A stretch of 14,547 nucleotides of DNA, from positions 1 through 14,547 of the forward strand of contig CANHON010000080.1 of the NCBI GenBank assembly GCA_947462115.1. The letters run 5' to 3'. Shown in pieces: positions 1-8,348 of the stretch. A program made the position numbers and the translations under genes. Within the stretch, counting starts at the first letter, position 1. Each line of letters starts with the position of its first letter. The notes under the pieces were generated by a model. It ran no database searches, was not told the origin of the DNA, and saw only the letters and a list, made by a program, of their open reading frames with translations. The stretch is from Deltaproteobacteria bacterium. GTDB lineage: Bacteria; Myxococcota_A; UBA796; UBA2385.

Positions 1-2290
1 CGCAGGCCTGACCGCAGACCTGCTGCTCCACGCTCGGCCAGGGCTGCTCGGGCGGGCCGAGGAGGGGGTGGACCCGCGGGTAGGTGAGGGTGAGGTCCTT
101 GACGATGCCCCAACAGCCGCCGAGGCTGCCGGGGGCTGCATCGATCTGCTGAAGGGCGGCGTCAAAGGCCAACTGCTGGCTGACGCTGCCCGTGCGCACT
201 CGGTAGGTGCTGGGCTGGCCCACCGGCACCTCCCAGGCGCCGAGCGCCACCTGGGTCGCGCCGGGGATGCCGGTGGCGAGGTCGGCGTGGCAGGCCCAGG
301 TCGGCCCGTCGCCTTCGGCGGGGATCTTGCGGCCGAGGCTGAAGCGGGCCTCCATGTACCGGGTCACGAGCGGCGGACCGTCCGCCGGCACCGCGCCGCC
401 GAGCTTGGCCCAGCTCATGCGCGTGGCCTCGAAGTCGTCGCTGGGTGCAAGCGCGCCGCTCGCGCCCGCGAGCTGGGACGCCATCTGCCCAGCGGCGGCC
501 GGGTCGGCGCCGGGCGGGCGCTCGAGGCGGTCCACCGGCGGCGCGGCGCGTCGACAGAGGTCGGCGTAGCGCATCGGCGGGCTGTTCCCGGGGCCCCCAC
601 CTTCGGCCCAGCCCTCCAGCACGCCATACTGCATGCCGTGGGCGAAGCAGGCGCTCTCGCTCTGCGACATGCCGCCCATCGCGGCGCCGGCCACGAGGGT
701 GCGGAGGGCTCGGGGGCCGTCGGCGGCTTGAACGCCCAAGGGGGTCGGCTCGCCGACGTGGCTGGCCAAGATGGCGCCCTGGGTCTGGCGCAGCAGGCGG
801 GGCCGGAGCTGGTCGCAGGTCTGATCGAGCTCAGCGACGACGCTCACGAGGCCTTGGATCTTGAGCGCCTCGTCGAGCAGCAGCAGCTCGGGGTCCGCCA
901 CGCGGCCGGTGCTGGCGGTGGCGCTGGGGTCGAGGTTGAAGCCGTAGCGGTAGGGCTTGCCGAGCACGTTGAAGCAGGCGCGGGCGGCGGCGAGGTCGGC
1001 CCAGGGCACCTCTTTGCTTTTGTCGCCGGACCGGATCACGGCCACCCAGGCGTCCTGATCGCGGTCGCGCAGGCCGCACCAGGCCGCCTGCAGGTCGCCG
1101 GGGGTGGCGGGCACCTCGGCGATCGAGGCCTTGTCGGCGCAGGCCGCCGCGTCTGCTGCGCCGCCGGCGGCGAGCACCTCGACTTGGCAGCGCAGCTCAT
1201 TGATAAACTGGGCATCGGACGGTGAGCACACCGAGAGCGCGGGCTGCGGCTGGGGCAGCGCGCCCTCCTCGGCCTCCCCCTCGGCGGGCCGGCTCAGCGC
1301 GTAGACCACCAGGGCGACGCTCAGGGTCACGAAGACCACGCCGAGCGTGCTCGCCAGGACCTGCTGCACCTGCGCCTTCCAGCGCGCGCCGACGTCCCGA
1401 TCGCGCAGGGCGCCGACCGTGAGATCGCCCGGCGTGGCCGGCCAAGTGGCGAGGCCGCGGGTCAGCCAGCCCGAGCTCGCGAAGCCGACCCGGGACTCCG
1501 GCAAAGCCAGCGGACCGCCGAGGTGGTGGCGGTGCTGGCGGGCGGGGTCTTGGATCGGCGCTTCGTCTCGGCTCACCACCGGACGCTGCGCGGCGGCCAG
1601 CCAGTCCTCGAGCGGCGCGGGCTGGGTGGCGGTGGCCGGCGCGAGCTCGAGGGGATCCACGAGCGTCCAGCGGCCGCGGGCGAGCTTGCCCTCCTTCTCG
1701 ACGGTCGCGCGGACCACGCAGAGCAGGCTGCGCTCCTTGGGCAGGTGCGACCAGGGGTCCTCGCCGCTGCGGCCGCCGCCGCTCCGCGAGACCGCTTCGG
1801 TGGCGCCCAAGGGCAGCCAATTGCCGCTGCCGAGGTCGTGGTTGCCGTCCCGCTCCGTGCTGGGCACGCCGGGCGGCGCCAAGGTCGCGCGGGAGGCCAG
1901 GGCGGGCGGCCACTCCATCACCACCACCGGGGACCAGCGCGCCGGGCGCACGGGCACCAGGTACTCCCACCACACGGCCTCGGTCAGCGCGGTGAGCAGG
2001 CCGTCCACATAGGGTGGGGCGGTGTCGGGCGGGCCGTCTACGCCTTGGTCGAGGTAGCTCGCGCCGAAGACGAACCAGAAGCCCGCCAAGCTCGGCGGCG
2101 CGCCCGGGCGCCACAGCAGGTACATGCCCTCAGCGGTCGGCCGCGGGCCGCGGTCGTTGGGGGCGGTCGCGGGGCCGTCCCGTCGACCGGTCCCGCCCAT
2201 GCGCGCCTCGGCGTCCTCCAGGGCGCGGCGGACACTGGCGCTGATCGCGCCAAGATCAATGGGGTAGGGGCCCTCGTAGCTCCAGGTCAC
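1..2290 (-). CDS. Large single-pass membrane protein, C-terminus beyond window (unknown family)
   Basis: The frame beginning at GTG 2290 has no stop through to base 1, giving at least 763 codons. I checked every TCA, CTA and TTA on the plus strand and all fall in the other two frames. The GTG overlaps the TGA of the upstream MopE-like gene (GTGA), and a GGAG lies 6 bases before it, inside the upstream gene's last codons. Residues 1-310 look soluble and proline/tryptophan-rich, with a short hydrophobic patch near 68-80. Residues about 311-332 (LASTLGVVFVTLSVALVVYA) are a clear transmembrane helix, basic before and acidic after, which predicts N-inside, C-outside. The outer part carries about 12 cysteines (355, 368, 384, 405 and others) against one or two in the inner part, which fits a disulfide-bonded periplasmic domain. 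I do not recognise the family. Position suggests a role with the CIS envelope complex; that is inference. The true C-terminus is outside the window. Confidence 0.85.
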   Translation of the reverse strand, partial: MTWSYEGPYPIDLGAISASVRRALEDAEARMGGTGRRDGPATAPNDRGPRPTAEGMYLLWRPGAPPSLAGFWFVFGASYLDQGVDGPPDTAPPYVDGLLTALTEAVWWEYLVPVRPARWSPVVVMEWPPALASRATLAPPGVPSTERDGNHDLGSGNWLPLGATEAVSRSGGGRSGEDPWSHLPKERSLLCVVRATVEKEGKLARGRWTLVDPLELAPATATQPAPLEDWLAAAQRPVVSRDEAPIQDPARQHRHHLGGPLALPESRVGFASSGWLTRGLATWPATPGDLTVGALRDRDVGARWKAQVQQVLASTLGVVFVTLSVALVVYALSRPAEGEAEEGALPQPQPALSVCSPSDAQFINELRCQVEVLAAGGAADAAACADKASIAEVPATPGDLQAAWCGLRDRDQDAWVAVIRSGDKSKEVPWADLAAARACFNVLGKPYRYGFNLDPSATASTGRVADPELLLLDEALKIQGLVSVVAELDQTCDQLRPRLLRQTQGAILASHVGEPTPLGVQAADGPRALRTLVAGAAMGGMSQSESACFAHGMQYGVLEGWAEGGGPGNSPPMRYADLCRRAAPPVDRLERPPGADPAAAGQMASQLAGASGALAPSDDFEATRMSWAKLGGAVPADGPPLVTRYMEARFSLGRKIPAEGDGPTWACHADLATGIPGATQVALGAWEVPVGQPSTYRVRTGSVSQQLAFDAALQQIDAAPGSLGGCWGIVKDLTLTYPRVHPLLGPPEQPWPSVEQQVCGQAC

Positions 2291-5200
2291 GCGAGGCTCC
2301 TGCGGCGGCGGACCGCGAGCGCGGCGAGGAGGCCGACGGCCGCTGCGGGCCAGCGGCGCCAGGGGTCGTGGGCGTCGGGCGCGCCGGCCGCGCAGCCGTT
2401 GCCCCGACAGGTGCTCTCTTTGCCTCCGCCACAGCCCATGCCCTGTCCAACAAAGCAGGCGGCGCAGGCCGGGTCTTCGCAGTCGGTCAGGCCATCGCAG
2501 TTGTTGTCGATGCCGTCGAGGCAGGTCTCGCAGCTGGCCGTCTGGTCGGTGAACCAGCCGAGCATGTCGCCCGGACCCTCGACGCCGTCGCGGTTCGAGG
2601 CCGGCGACTCGTCGTTGCAGTCGCCGCCGACCGCGCTCTCGATGCCGTCGAGGCCCTCTTCGGTGGTGGGGTCGCCCCAGCAGGACACGACCGAGCCGTT
2701 GGTGATGACCGTGGGGTCATAGCGCAGCAGCTCTTGCCACCAGTCGAACTGGTCGGCGAGGCTCGGCACCTCGGTGTTGAGCGCCCGGCGGGCCAGCAGG
2801 CCAGGGATCGGGACCTTGGCGGAGGACTCGTCGCAGCTCCGGCCAAACAGCGCGTAGCAGCCCCACTCGACGGTGATCCGACGGGAGGCCTCGATCCGGG
2901 CCTGGGTCCAGACCGCCCGGCTGATGAACTGCTCGGCGTGCGGCTCGCAGGCCTCGCTGATGGCGCTCCGGCTCTTGACGCTGACGAGGAAGCGGTCGTA
3001 GAGGTCGTCGTCGGTGGTGCTCCGCAGGGTGAGGCGCACGGTGTAGCAGGTGCCGGGGGCCGCGGCGGGGTCGGTGCCGACGACGGCCGTCTCCGGGCAG
3101 ATCCGGAGCAGCTCGTCGGGGTCGCGGTCGCCCGACATGATGCCCTCGAGCAGCGCGCGGGCGCGGGTGCGGGCGACCTCGTCCGGTGTGCCGCCGTTGG
3201 CCTCGTAGATGGCGAGCCGCTTGAACAGGCTCTCGTAGAGGCCAATGTCGCACTCGACCGGCTGGGTCGGGTCGGCCGGGTCGGGCCGGGGCGGGATCAG
3301 GGGCACCACCTCGGCCCGCTGGTCTTCGACGAAGCCGACCGCGGTGTCGGGCGCGGCGGCCGTGTCGGTCGGGGCGGGCTCGGTGGTGCTCGGCTCGATG
3401 TCGGCCCAGACGATGAGGAAGACGTCCTCGGCCAGCTCATCGCCGTCCACCGCGGAGAAGGCCCCGCAGGTGCGGAAGCCGTCGCCGTCGCGATCGACGC
3501 CCTCGGGCTCCGGCGAGTCGCAGAGGTCGAGGAAGCTGTTGCAGCGCTCTTCGGCCACGGGCGTGGTGAAGACGCACAGGTCGTTGCAGTCGGTGAGCAA
3601 GGCCTCGTCGGCGAGCGCCTCAGCGCAGCTCGCGCCGGTCCGGTAGACCTCGACGTCGTTGCTCAGGAAGTCGTTGCAGTTGACGAAGGCGTCGCCGTCC
3701 AGGTCCAGCTCGTTGGAGCTGACGGTGCCGGCCACCTCGGCGTCCGGGTCGAGGGCGGCCGGCACCCCGGGGCGCTCGTCGTCGCGCAGGGCGGCGGCGA
3801 GGATGTCGGAGCAGTCGTTGTCGAGGCCGTCGCAGGTCTCGAGCTGGCCCGGGCAGCGGCTGGCGCAGTGGTCGTCGCAGTCGCCCTCGCGGCTGCAGGT
3901 GCTGCTCGTGGCGTAGATCCGGCGGCCTTGCTCGTAGCGCCCGCCGTTCCCATCGTCGGACAGGTCGTAGCGGTAGGTCCAGAGCCCCGTCTCGCGGTCG
4001 CAGCGCACGTCGAGCTCGGTGTTGTCCCAGCACACCAAGCTCTGCCGCAGGGCCGAGTCGGGGGCGCCGTCGGGCAGGCCCACATCGCAGTTGGCGAGGC
4101 CGAGCTGGCTCGCCTGCGTGACCCAGGGGCGCGGCTGCGGCACGCGGGGCATGGAGCCGTCGTCGTCGCAGTCGAGCTCGACCACCGGCAGGCGACCGTC
4201 GCAGTCATTGTCGTTGCCGTCGAGGTATTCGAGCGGCAGCTCCACCTCGGTGCCCGCCTCGTTGAGGCCGTAGAGGCAGTCGGGATCGCCGGTGGTCGGA
4301 TCGCCGGGGTTGAGGGCGTCAATGAGCCCGTCGAGGTCGTTGTCGATGCCGTCGGCGCAGGAGAGGGGGTGCGTGCGGTCGTCGCCGTCGTCGCAGTCGC
4401 CCGGGGCCTGTACGTAGGGGAAGCCATCGGCGTAGGCCACCGAGTCGCCGCTGTTGAGGCAGATGCACGCCGGGGTCTCGCGATCGCCGTAGAAGTCCCC
4501 GTCCTGGTCGCGGTAGAGCTCGATGCAGCCGCTGACCAGCGGATCGGCGTCGAGGCTCTCTGGCTCGTCCACGTTGCCGTCGCAGTCGTCGTCGACGAGG
4601 TTGCACAGCTCGGCGTGGCCTGGGTAGATCTCGCCGTTGCCGTCGTTGCAGTCCGAGGCGCTGGGCGAGAAGCCGGGGGTCAGCAAGCAGGCGTTGAAGA
4701 CGACGCCGCCGAGCTGGCCGAAGCCGTCGCCGTCGTTGTCGAGGTACAGCTCCTGGGTGCCCTCGGTGGAGCTCAGGGGGATGGGGCCGCCGCCCTGGCT
4801 GTTGGGGCTTCCGTCGCAGTCGTCATCGCCCACAGTGTCGCAGGTCTCGACGGCGTCGGGGTTGACGAAGGCGTCGGCGTCGTCGCAGTCGTCGCCCGGC
4901 TGCAGGGGCGGGGTGTCCGAGGTGGGATCCGGCGCTTCGTCTACGTTGGAGTCGCCGTAGCCGTCGCCATCGAGGTCGCGCATGCAGACCAGGGGCGCTG
5001 TGGCTTCGATGCCCGGGTGGACCAGGGGATCGAGGTCGTCGCAGTCCCAGCCGCCGCTGATCGGGGTGCCCAGCCAGGGCACGCCGCCGCGCCGGTCGCA
5101 CTCCACGTATCGATCGCCGTCGTCGTCGATCTCGTCGTCGGGCGCGCCGGTGCCGTCGCAGGTGTTGTTGATGCCGTCGCAGAGCTCGTCGGCGTTGGGG

Positions 5201-6525
5201 TGCGTCGAGACGGAGGTGTCGTCGCAGTCGCCGCCGCCGAGCGGGGTGCGGGCGCCGGCCCAGGGCGAGACCGGGCTGAGGCACTCGACATAGCCGTCGC
5301 TGTCGTCATCCCGCTCGTCCGCGGGCTGGGGGCCAGCGCTGGGGCGGCTGGGGCAGCTCGCGACGGGGTTGCTCGGGCGGCTCCCGCACTCGTTGTATTG
5401 GCCGTCACAGACCTCGCCAGCGCCGGTGTAGGTGGCGTCGTCGAGATCATCGCAGTCGCAGCCGCCGGTGGGCGCGGGCAGGGCGGCGCCGGCGGCGGTG
5501 GTGGCCAGCCAGGGGGTCGTCGCGGCGCGGTCGCACTCGACTTCGCCGTCCCCGTCGCTGTCCCGCTCATTGGCCGGGCCGATGGCGGTGGACCAGGGGT
5601 CCGTGGGCGTGCTGCAGTCGTTGTAGACGCCGTCGCAGGCTTCGGTGGCGCCGGGGAAGACGCTGGCGAGCGTGTCTTCACAGTCGCCGCCGCCGGGGGC
5701 CGCGCCCCGGCCCCGCCAGGGCGTCGCGCCGGTGCGGGCGCACTCGACAAAGCCGTCGCCGTCGTCATCGAGCTCGGAGCTGGGGGCGGCGCCCCCCTCC
5801 GAACAGTCGGTGTCGACGCCGTCGCAGATCTCCAACATCGCGCTGGAGACGCCCACGTCGCGGTCGTTGCAGTCGCCGGCGTTGGCCACCATGCCGGCGC
5901 CGAGGGCCACGCAGGTCAGCACCGGCGCGCTGCTGGCGTCGCCTTGGCCGTCGCCGTCGAGGTCTGGGTAGGCGAAGACGCCGCCGGCCGAGACCACCGC
6001 GTCATTGCAGTCCAGCGCGTTGTCGGCGGTGTTGGGCGGCTGGGTGCAGGAGCGGGTGGGGGCGCCGGTGCCGAAGCCATCGTTGTCGGCGTCGGTGTAC
6101 CAATCGACGGCCGCCAACTGGCTCGCTTGCGTGTCGTCGCAATCGACGTCGGCGCTGAGCAAGGTGGTCGAGAAGCCGGTCAGGTGAGGGACAGTGGACA
6201 CGATGGTGTAGGCGCTGGGTCCGCGGCTAAAGCAGCAGGAGCTGGCCACCGCGGGGCCGTAGCCATCTTCATCGGCGTCGCGTCGGGCGGAGCGGTCGTA
6301 GAGGGCGGGGTCGCAGGTCGCGCTGGTGACAAACACGCCCAGCACGTCGTAGCTGACCACGGCGCCCGCGGGCGTCTCGACGGTGTAGGTGGTCCGGCTG
6401 TCCACCTGACAGTCGGTCTGGGGCGTCGCGTGGGCGAGCTGCGGGGCGAGGAGCGCCGCGGCGATGGCGAGGGGGCGCCAGCGCAGCGGCCAGTGGGGCG
6501 CCGGCGTGGTCGGGCGAGGGTTCAT
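2287..6525 (-). CDS. Giant secreted MopE-type metal-binding repeat protein with MYXO-CTERM-like tail
   Basis: This is a 1412-residue exported protein. ATG 6525 overlaps the previous stop (ATGA), has GAGGAGG 4 bases upstream, and opens a signal peptide with a hydrophobic core at residues 18-31 and an AHA|T cleavage site after residue 33. The in-frame extension to 7215 only shadows the upstream gene. Residues about 83-1017 hold roughly 12-13 repeats of the MopE/thrombospondin-3-like type, with D-x-D-G-D-G-[YF], G-D-C-[DN]-D, P-G and CDG-x-x-[ND]-[DE]-C elements. Proteins with these repeats are secreted and the acidic loops are thought to bind metal (copper in MopE, calcium in TSP3). A Pro/Thr/Ala linker follows (about 1047-1089), then a non-repeat domain (about 1090-1290), one more repeat end with DGIDNNCDG and DCEDPAC, and a C-terminal signal: Cys1378, a W-rich stretch, a short helix at 1393-1405 and RRRR at 1406-1409. 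That tail resembles MYXO-CTERM. The location inside a CIS operon is unusual. Its role could be surface anchor, outer-envelope docking piece or cargo. Confidence 0.9.
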   Translation of the reverse strand: MNPRPTTPAPHWPLRWRPLAIAAALLAPQLAHATPQTDCQVDSRTTYTVETPAGAVVSYDVLGVFVTSATCDPALYDRSARRDADEDGYGPAVASSCCFSRGPSAYTIVSTVPHLTGFSTTLLSADVDCDDTQASQLAAVDWYTDADNDGFGTGAPTRSCTQPPNTADNALDCNDAVVSAGGVFAYPDLDGDGQGDASSAPVLTCVALGAGMVANAGDCNDRDVGVSSAMLEICDGVDTDCSEGGAAPSSELDDDGDGFVECARTGATPWRGRGAAPGGGDCEDTLASVFPGATEACDGVYNDCSTPTDPWSTAIGPANERDSDGDGEVECDRAATTPWLATTAAGAALPAPTGGCDCDDLDDATYTGAGEVCDGQYNECGSRPSNPVASCPSRPSAGPQPADERDDDSDGYVECLSPVSPWAGARTPLGGGDCDDTSVSTHPNADELCDGINNTCDGTGAPDDEIDDDGDRYVECDRRGGVPWLGTPISGGWDCDDLDPLVHPGIEATAPLVCMRDLDGDGYGDSNVDEAPDPTSDTPPLQPGDDCDDADAFVNPDAVETCDTVGDDDCDGSPNSQGGGPIPLSSTEGTQELYLDNDGDGFGQLGGVVFNACLLTPGFSPSASDCNDGNGEIYPGHAELCNLVDDDCDGNVDEPESLDADPLVSGCIELYRDQDGDFYGDRETPACICLNSGDSVAYADGFPYVQAPGDCDDGDDRTHPLSCADGIDNDLDGLIDALNPGDPTTGDPDCLYGLNEAGTEVELPLEYLDGNDNDCDGRLPVVELDCDDDGSMPRVPQPRPWVTQASQLGLANCDVGLPDGAPDSALRQSLVCWDNTELDVRCDRETGLWTYRYDLSDDGNGGRYEQGRRIYATSSTCSREGDCDDHCASRCPGQLETCDGLDNDCSDILAAALRDDERPGVPAALDPDAEVAGTVSSNELDLDGDAFVNCNDFLSNDVEVYRTGASCAEALADEALLTDCNDLCVFTTPVAEERCNSFLDLCDSPEPEGVDRDGDGFRTCGAFSAVDGDELAEDVFLIVWADIEPSTTEPAPTDTAAAPDTAVGFVEDQRAEVVPLIPPRPDPADPTQPVECDIGLYESLFKRLAIYEANGGTPDEVARTRARALLEGIMSGDRDPDELLRICPETAVVGTDPAAAPGTCYTVRLTLRSTTDDDLYDRFLVSVKSRSAISEACEPHAEQFISRAVWTQARIEASRRITVEWGCYALFGRSCDESSAKVPIPGLLARRALNTEVPSLADQFDWWQELLRYDPTVITNGSVVSCWGDPTTEEGLDGIESAVGGDCNDESPASNRDGVEGPGDMLGWFTDQTASCETCLDGIDNNCDGLTDCEDPACAACFVGQGMGCGGGKESTCRGNGCAAGAPDAHDPWRRWPAAAVGLLAALAVRRRRSLA
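2290..2397 (-). other. MYXO-CTERM-like C-terminal sorting signal
   Basis: The last 36 residues of the MopE-type protein run from Gly-Cys (1377-1378) through a linker with two tryptophans, a short hydrophobic segment (AAAVGLLAALAV, 1394-1405) and an RRRR cluster. This is the Cys / helix / arginine layout of MYXO-CTERM tails, which in Myxococcota are processed by a dedicated sorting protease for surface display. The helix is short and the Cys lies about 16 residues before it, so the match is good but not canonical. Confidence 0.6.
3476..6279 (-). repeat. Tandem MopE/TSP3-like coding repeats
   Basis: Within the giant secreted protein, short Asp/Cys-coding blocks recur every roughly 150-260 bases. 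On the plus strand they appear as variants of gtcgcagtcgtc, tcgttgcagtc and gccgtcgcc(g)tc. The blocks are diverged rather than identical. Four adjacent units (around 5095, 5279, 5530 and 5739) form a distinct subtype, with V-E-C followed about 6-8 residues later by P-W in place of the usual Y-G after the Asp loop. That suggests local duplication of one unit. An isolated further repeat end lies at about 2466-2520. Confidence 0.8.
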
Positions 6526-8255
6526 CGGGCCTCCTCGTAGGGGACCAGCGTGAGGCACTGCTGACGGAGGAGCTCGACCTGGCGCCAATCGAGCCACTCC
6601 CACTCGGCGATCGAGTCGCCAGCAAACCACACGCTGCCCACCTCGGCCTCTTTGGTGAGGTCCACGTCCATCTCGGGGGATGCGGGCACGAGGTTGTCGT
6701 GCTCCTCTTCGATCACGGTCTGGCCGGGCTCGACCGGCGCCTTGGCGCGCTCGACGAGGTAGGGCACCCGTACGTAGTCCAGCGGTGCGTCGGCGGGCGC
6801 CGGCACGCGGCGAAGGGCGGGCGCGCTGGACTGGTAGGGCAGGGGGGTGCTGACCCCGCGGGCCTCGGCGTCGCGGCGGCGCTCGGTGGAGAGCCAGGCC
6901 CGGAGCGCCTCGCCCTCGATTCGATCGACCCACAGGCCCGTTGCGGCCTGCTTGCCCCCGGGGGCGACCGGCACCCAGATGTCTTGTTTGGAGTTCTGCT
7001 CCTCCGGGGTCTTCCAGGCCTCGCGGAAGGTCTGGCGGAAGCCGAAGCGCACCTCCAGCGGCAGCAGCCCGATGTCGAGCTGGAGCACCACGTCGGCCCC
7101 GGCGTCGCGCAGCACGTCGCGCAGGCGCTGGCTGCCGAAGGCGAAGCGGGCCCGGCTGGCGGGGCGGGCGAAGGTCAAGCGCTGGTTGAAACGGCCGAAC
7201 CAGAACCAGCAGCACAGCCGGCTCGCGCGCCCGATGGCGAGCTGGATGGCCTCGGTCACCCGCGGGTCTTTGCCGGTGTCGAGCTTGGCGAGCTGATCGT
7301 GGACCAAGGCCAGCGCCTGCGCGACGCTGATGATGTCCGGGAGGGTGACCTGACCCAGCGTGACCCAGCGCTCCTGCCCCGACAGCCGCGCGTCTGGCGG
7401 CTTGCGGGCGCCGCGCGGCCAGGAGACGGTGTCCAGGCGCTCAATGGAGTTCAGCACGTCAATGTCGCCGGTGAACAGCGAGACCAAGGTGAAGGTGACG
7501 TTGCGCTCGTTGAGGACGAAGGGCTGCCGGCACCGCACGCACCACTCGCCGCCCTCCCACTTCTTGTCGCCGCTGTAGAGCTGGCCGCAGGGCTCGCCCC
7601 AGAGGGTCGCGTTCCCGCAGGCCACCACCGCGCCGTTCTTGCCGAGGCCCTCGACCACGCCCTTGGTGCCGACCGCGGCGGCGAGGCGGAGCTGGTCGTG
7701 CATGTTGTGCACCACCGTGGTGGGCAAGATGCGCTTGTCGCGCAGCGCCATGGCGCCGAGCAGCACCGAGACGCCGTAGACGAGCCAGCTGTAGGGGGGC
7801 AGCTCGCCACCCCAGGTCGGCACGACCAGGGTGCCGGGCAGGTAGGGGTTGCCGGGCACACCCCCCACGAGGCAGGCCGCCCGATCCTGGCCTTCGAGCT
7901 GCGTCGGCACGCCGCCCATGGGGTCGCCGCAGCGCGTCGCGAAGCCGCGCCGGACCGCCGCGCTCATGCCGCCCAAGATCACAAAACCGATGATCAGGCC
8001 GAAGATCAGGTGGGCCACCGGGCGACGGCGGCCCGCGAGGTACAGCTGCCGCGAGATCGCCCAGCCGGAGATCGAGCCCAGGGCCACGATCATCAGGAGC
8101 AGCTCCACCGGGGTGATCGCCCGGCCGGCGCTCGGCAAGATCGCGAGCTTGTAGGCCAGGGTCCAGACGGCGCCGAGCGCGATCACCGGCGCGCCGACCT
8201 CCAGGGCGGTCTCCTGGACCTTCCATCGGGTGAGCTGAACGAGTGGGTCTGCCAC
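6522..8255 (-). CDS. Four-helix membrane protein with soluble Cys-motif C-terminal domain (candidate CIS membrane anchor)
   Basis: A 577-residue protein of no family I recognise. The start is GTG 8255, with AGGGG 4 bases upstream; no other start lies near before the first helix. Hydrophobic segments lie at about residues 22-40, 50-67, 80-100 and 156-171. The 2-3 loop is strongly basic (RRRP at 76-79) and basic residues follow helix 4, so both termini should be cytoplasmic, leaving a 55-residue periplasmic loop with Cys109 and Cys128. The roughly 400-residue C-terminal part contains Cys213, Cys223, Cys239 and Cys242 (C-x9-C-x15-C-x2-C), which could be a zinc-ribbon-like site, and later a CCWFWF hydrophobic patch. 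It sits after baseplate genes and overlaps the MopE-type gene by ATGA. I infer that the cytoplasmic domain could dock a CIS baseplate at the inner membrane, as CisA or TssL/TssM-type anchors do in other systems. No homology is claimed. Confidence 0.85.
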   Translation of the reverse strand: MADPLVQLTRWKVQETALEVGAPVIALGAVWTLAYKLAILPSAGRAITPVELLLMIVALGSISGWAISRQLYLAGRRRPVAHLIFGLIIGFVILGGMSAAVRRGFATRCGDPMGGVPTQLEGQDRAACLVGGVPGNPYLPGTLVVPTWGGELPPYSWLVYGVSVLLGAMALRDKRILPTTVVHNMHDQLRLAAAVGTKGVVEGLGKNGAVVACGNATLWGEPCGQLYSGDKKWEGGEWCVRCRQPFVLNERNVTFTLVSLFTGDIDVLNSIERLDTVSWPRGARKPPDARLSGQERWVTLGQVTLPDIISVAQALALVHDQLAKLDTGKDPRVTEAIQLAIGRASRLCCWFWFGRFNQRLTFARPASRARFAFGSQRLRDVLRDAGADVVLQLDIGLLPLEVRFGFRQTFREAWKTPEEQNSKQDIWVPVAPGGKQAATGLWVDRIEGEALRAWLSTERRRDAEARGVSTPLPYQSSAPALRRVPAPADAPLDYVRVPYLVERAKAPVEPGQTVIEEEHDNLVPASPEMDVDLTKEAEVGSVWFAGDSIAEWEWLDWRQVELLRQQCLTLVPYEEAR

Positions 8256-8312
8256 GGGGCCCCTGCGCGCGCGGTGGGTGGTCGGTCGGCGCGCGCCCTG
8301 GCGCTCCGGGTG

Positions 8313-8332
8313 CCGAGGAGTCTACGCCTCGG
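8313..8332. other. Small inverted repeat in intergenic gap
   Basis: CCGAGG and CCTCGG form a perfect 6-bp stem around an 8-base loop, in the 93-base gap between the 286-residue protein and the four-helix membrane protein. There is no T tract, so it is not a convincing intrinsic terminator. It could be an RNA processing or attenuation element between the baseplate and envelope parts of the operon, or chance in GC-rich DNA. Confidence 0.25.
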
Positions 8333-8348
8333 GTCGATGGGCGGGCGT

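Noticed and set aside
68..1225. Plus-strand open frame of 385 codons, and the minus-strand out-of-frame 1197-2114 frame
   Set aside because: Both overlap the long minus-strand frame from 2290. Their products are Arg/Ala/Pro-rich, whereas the accepted frame has balanced composition, a transmembrane helix and a ribosome binding site.
3476..6279. CRISPR array or non-coding satellite
   Set aside because: The repeats are diverged, in frame, irregularly spaced and encode Asp/Cys loops.
2368..6540. Plus-strand open frame of 1390 codons antisense to the MopE-type gene
   Set aside because: It is a low-complexity Val/Ala/Gly product with no domain, caused by the biased Asp/Cys/Gly codons of the repeats on the other strand. 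The minus-strand protein has a signal peptide, repeats and a sorting tail.
2287..7215. Longer 1642-residue start for the MopE-type protein
   Set aside because: The extra N-terminus is an out-of-frame Arg/Pro-rich shadow of the membrane-protein gene. ATG 6525 has a strong ribosome binding site and begins a signal peptide.
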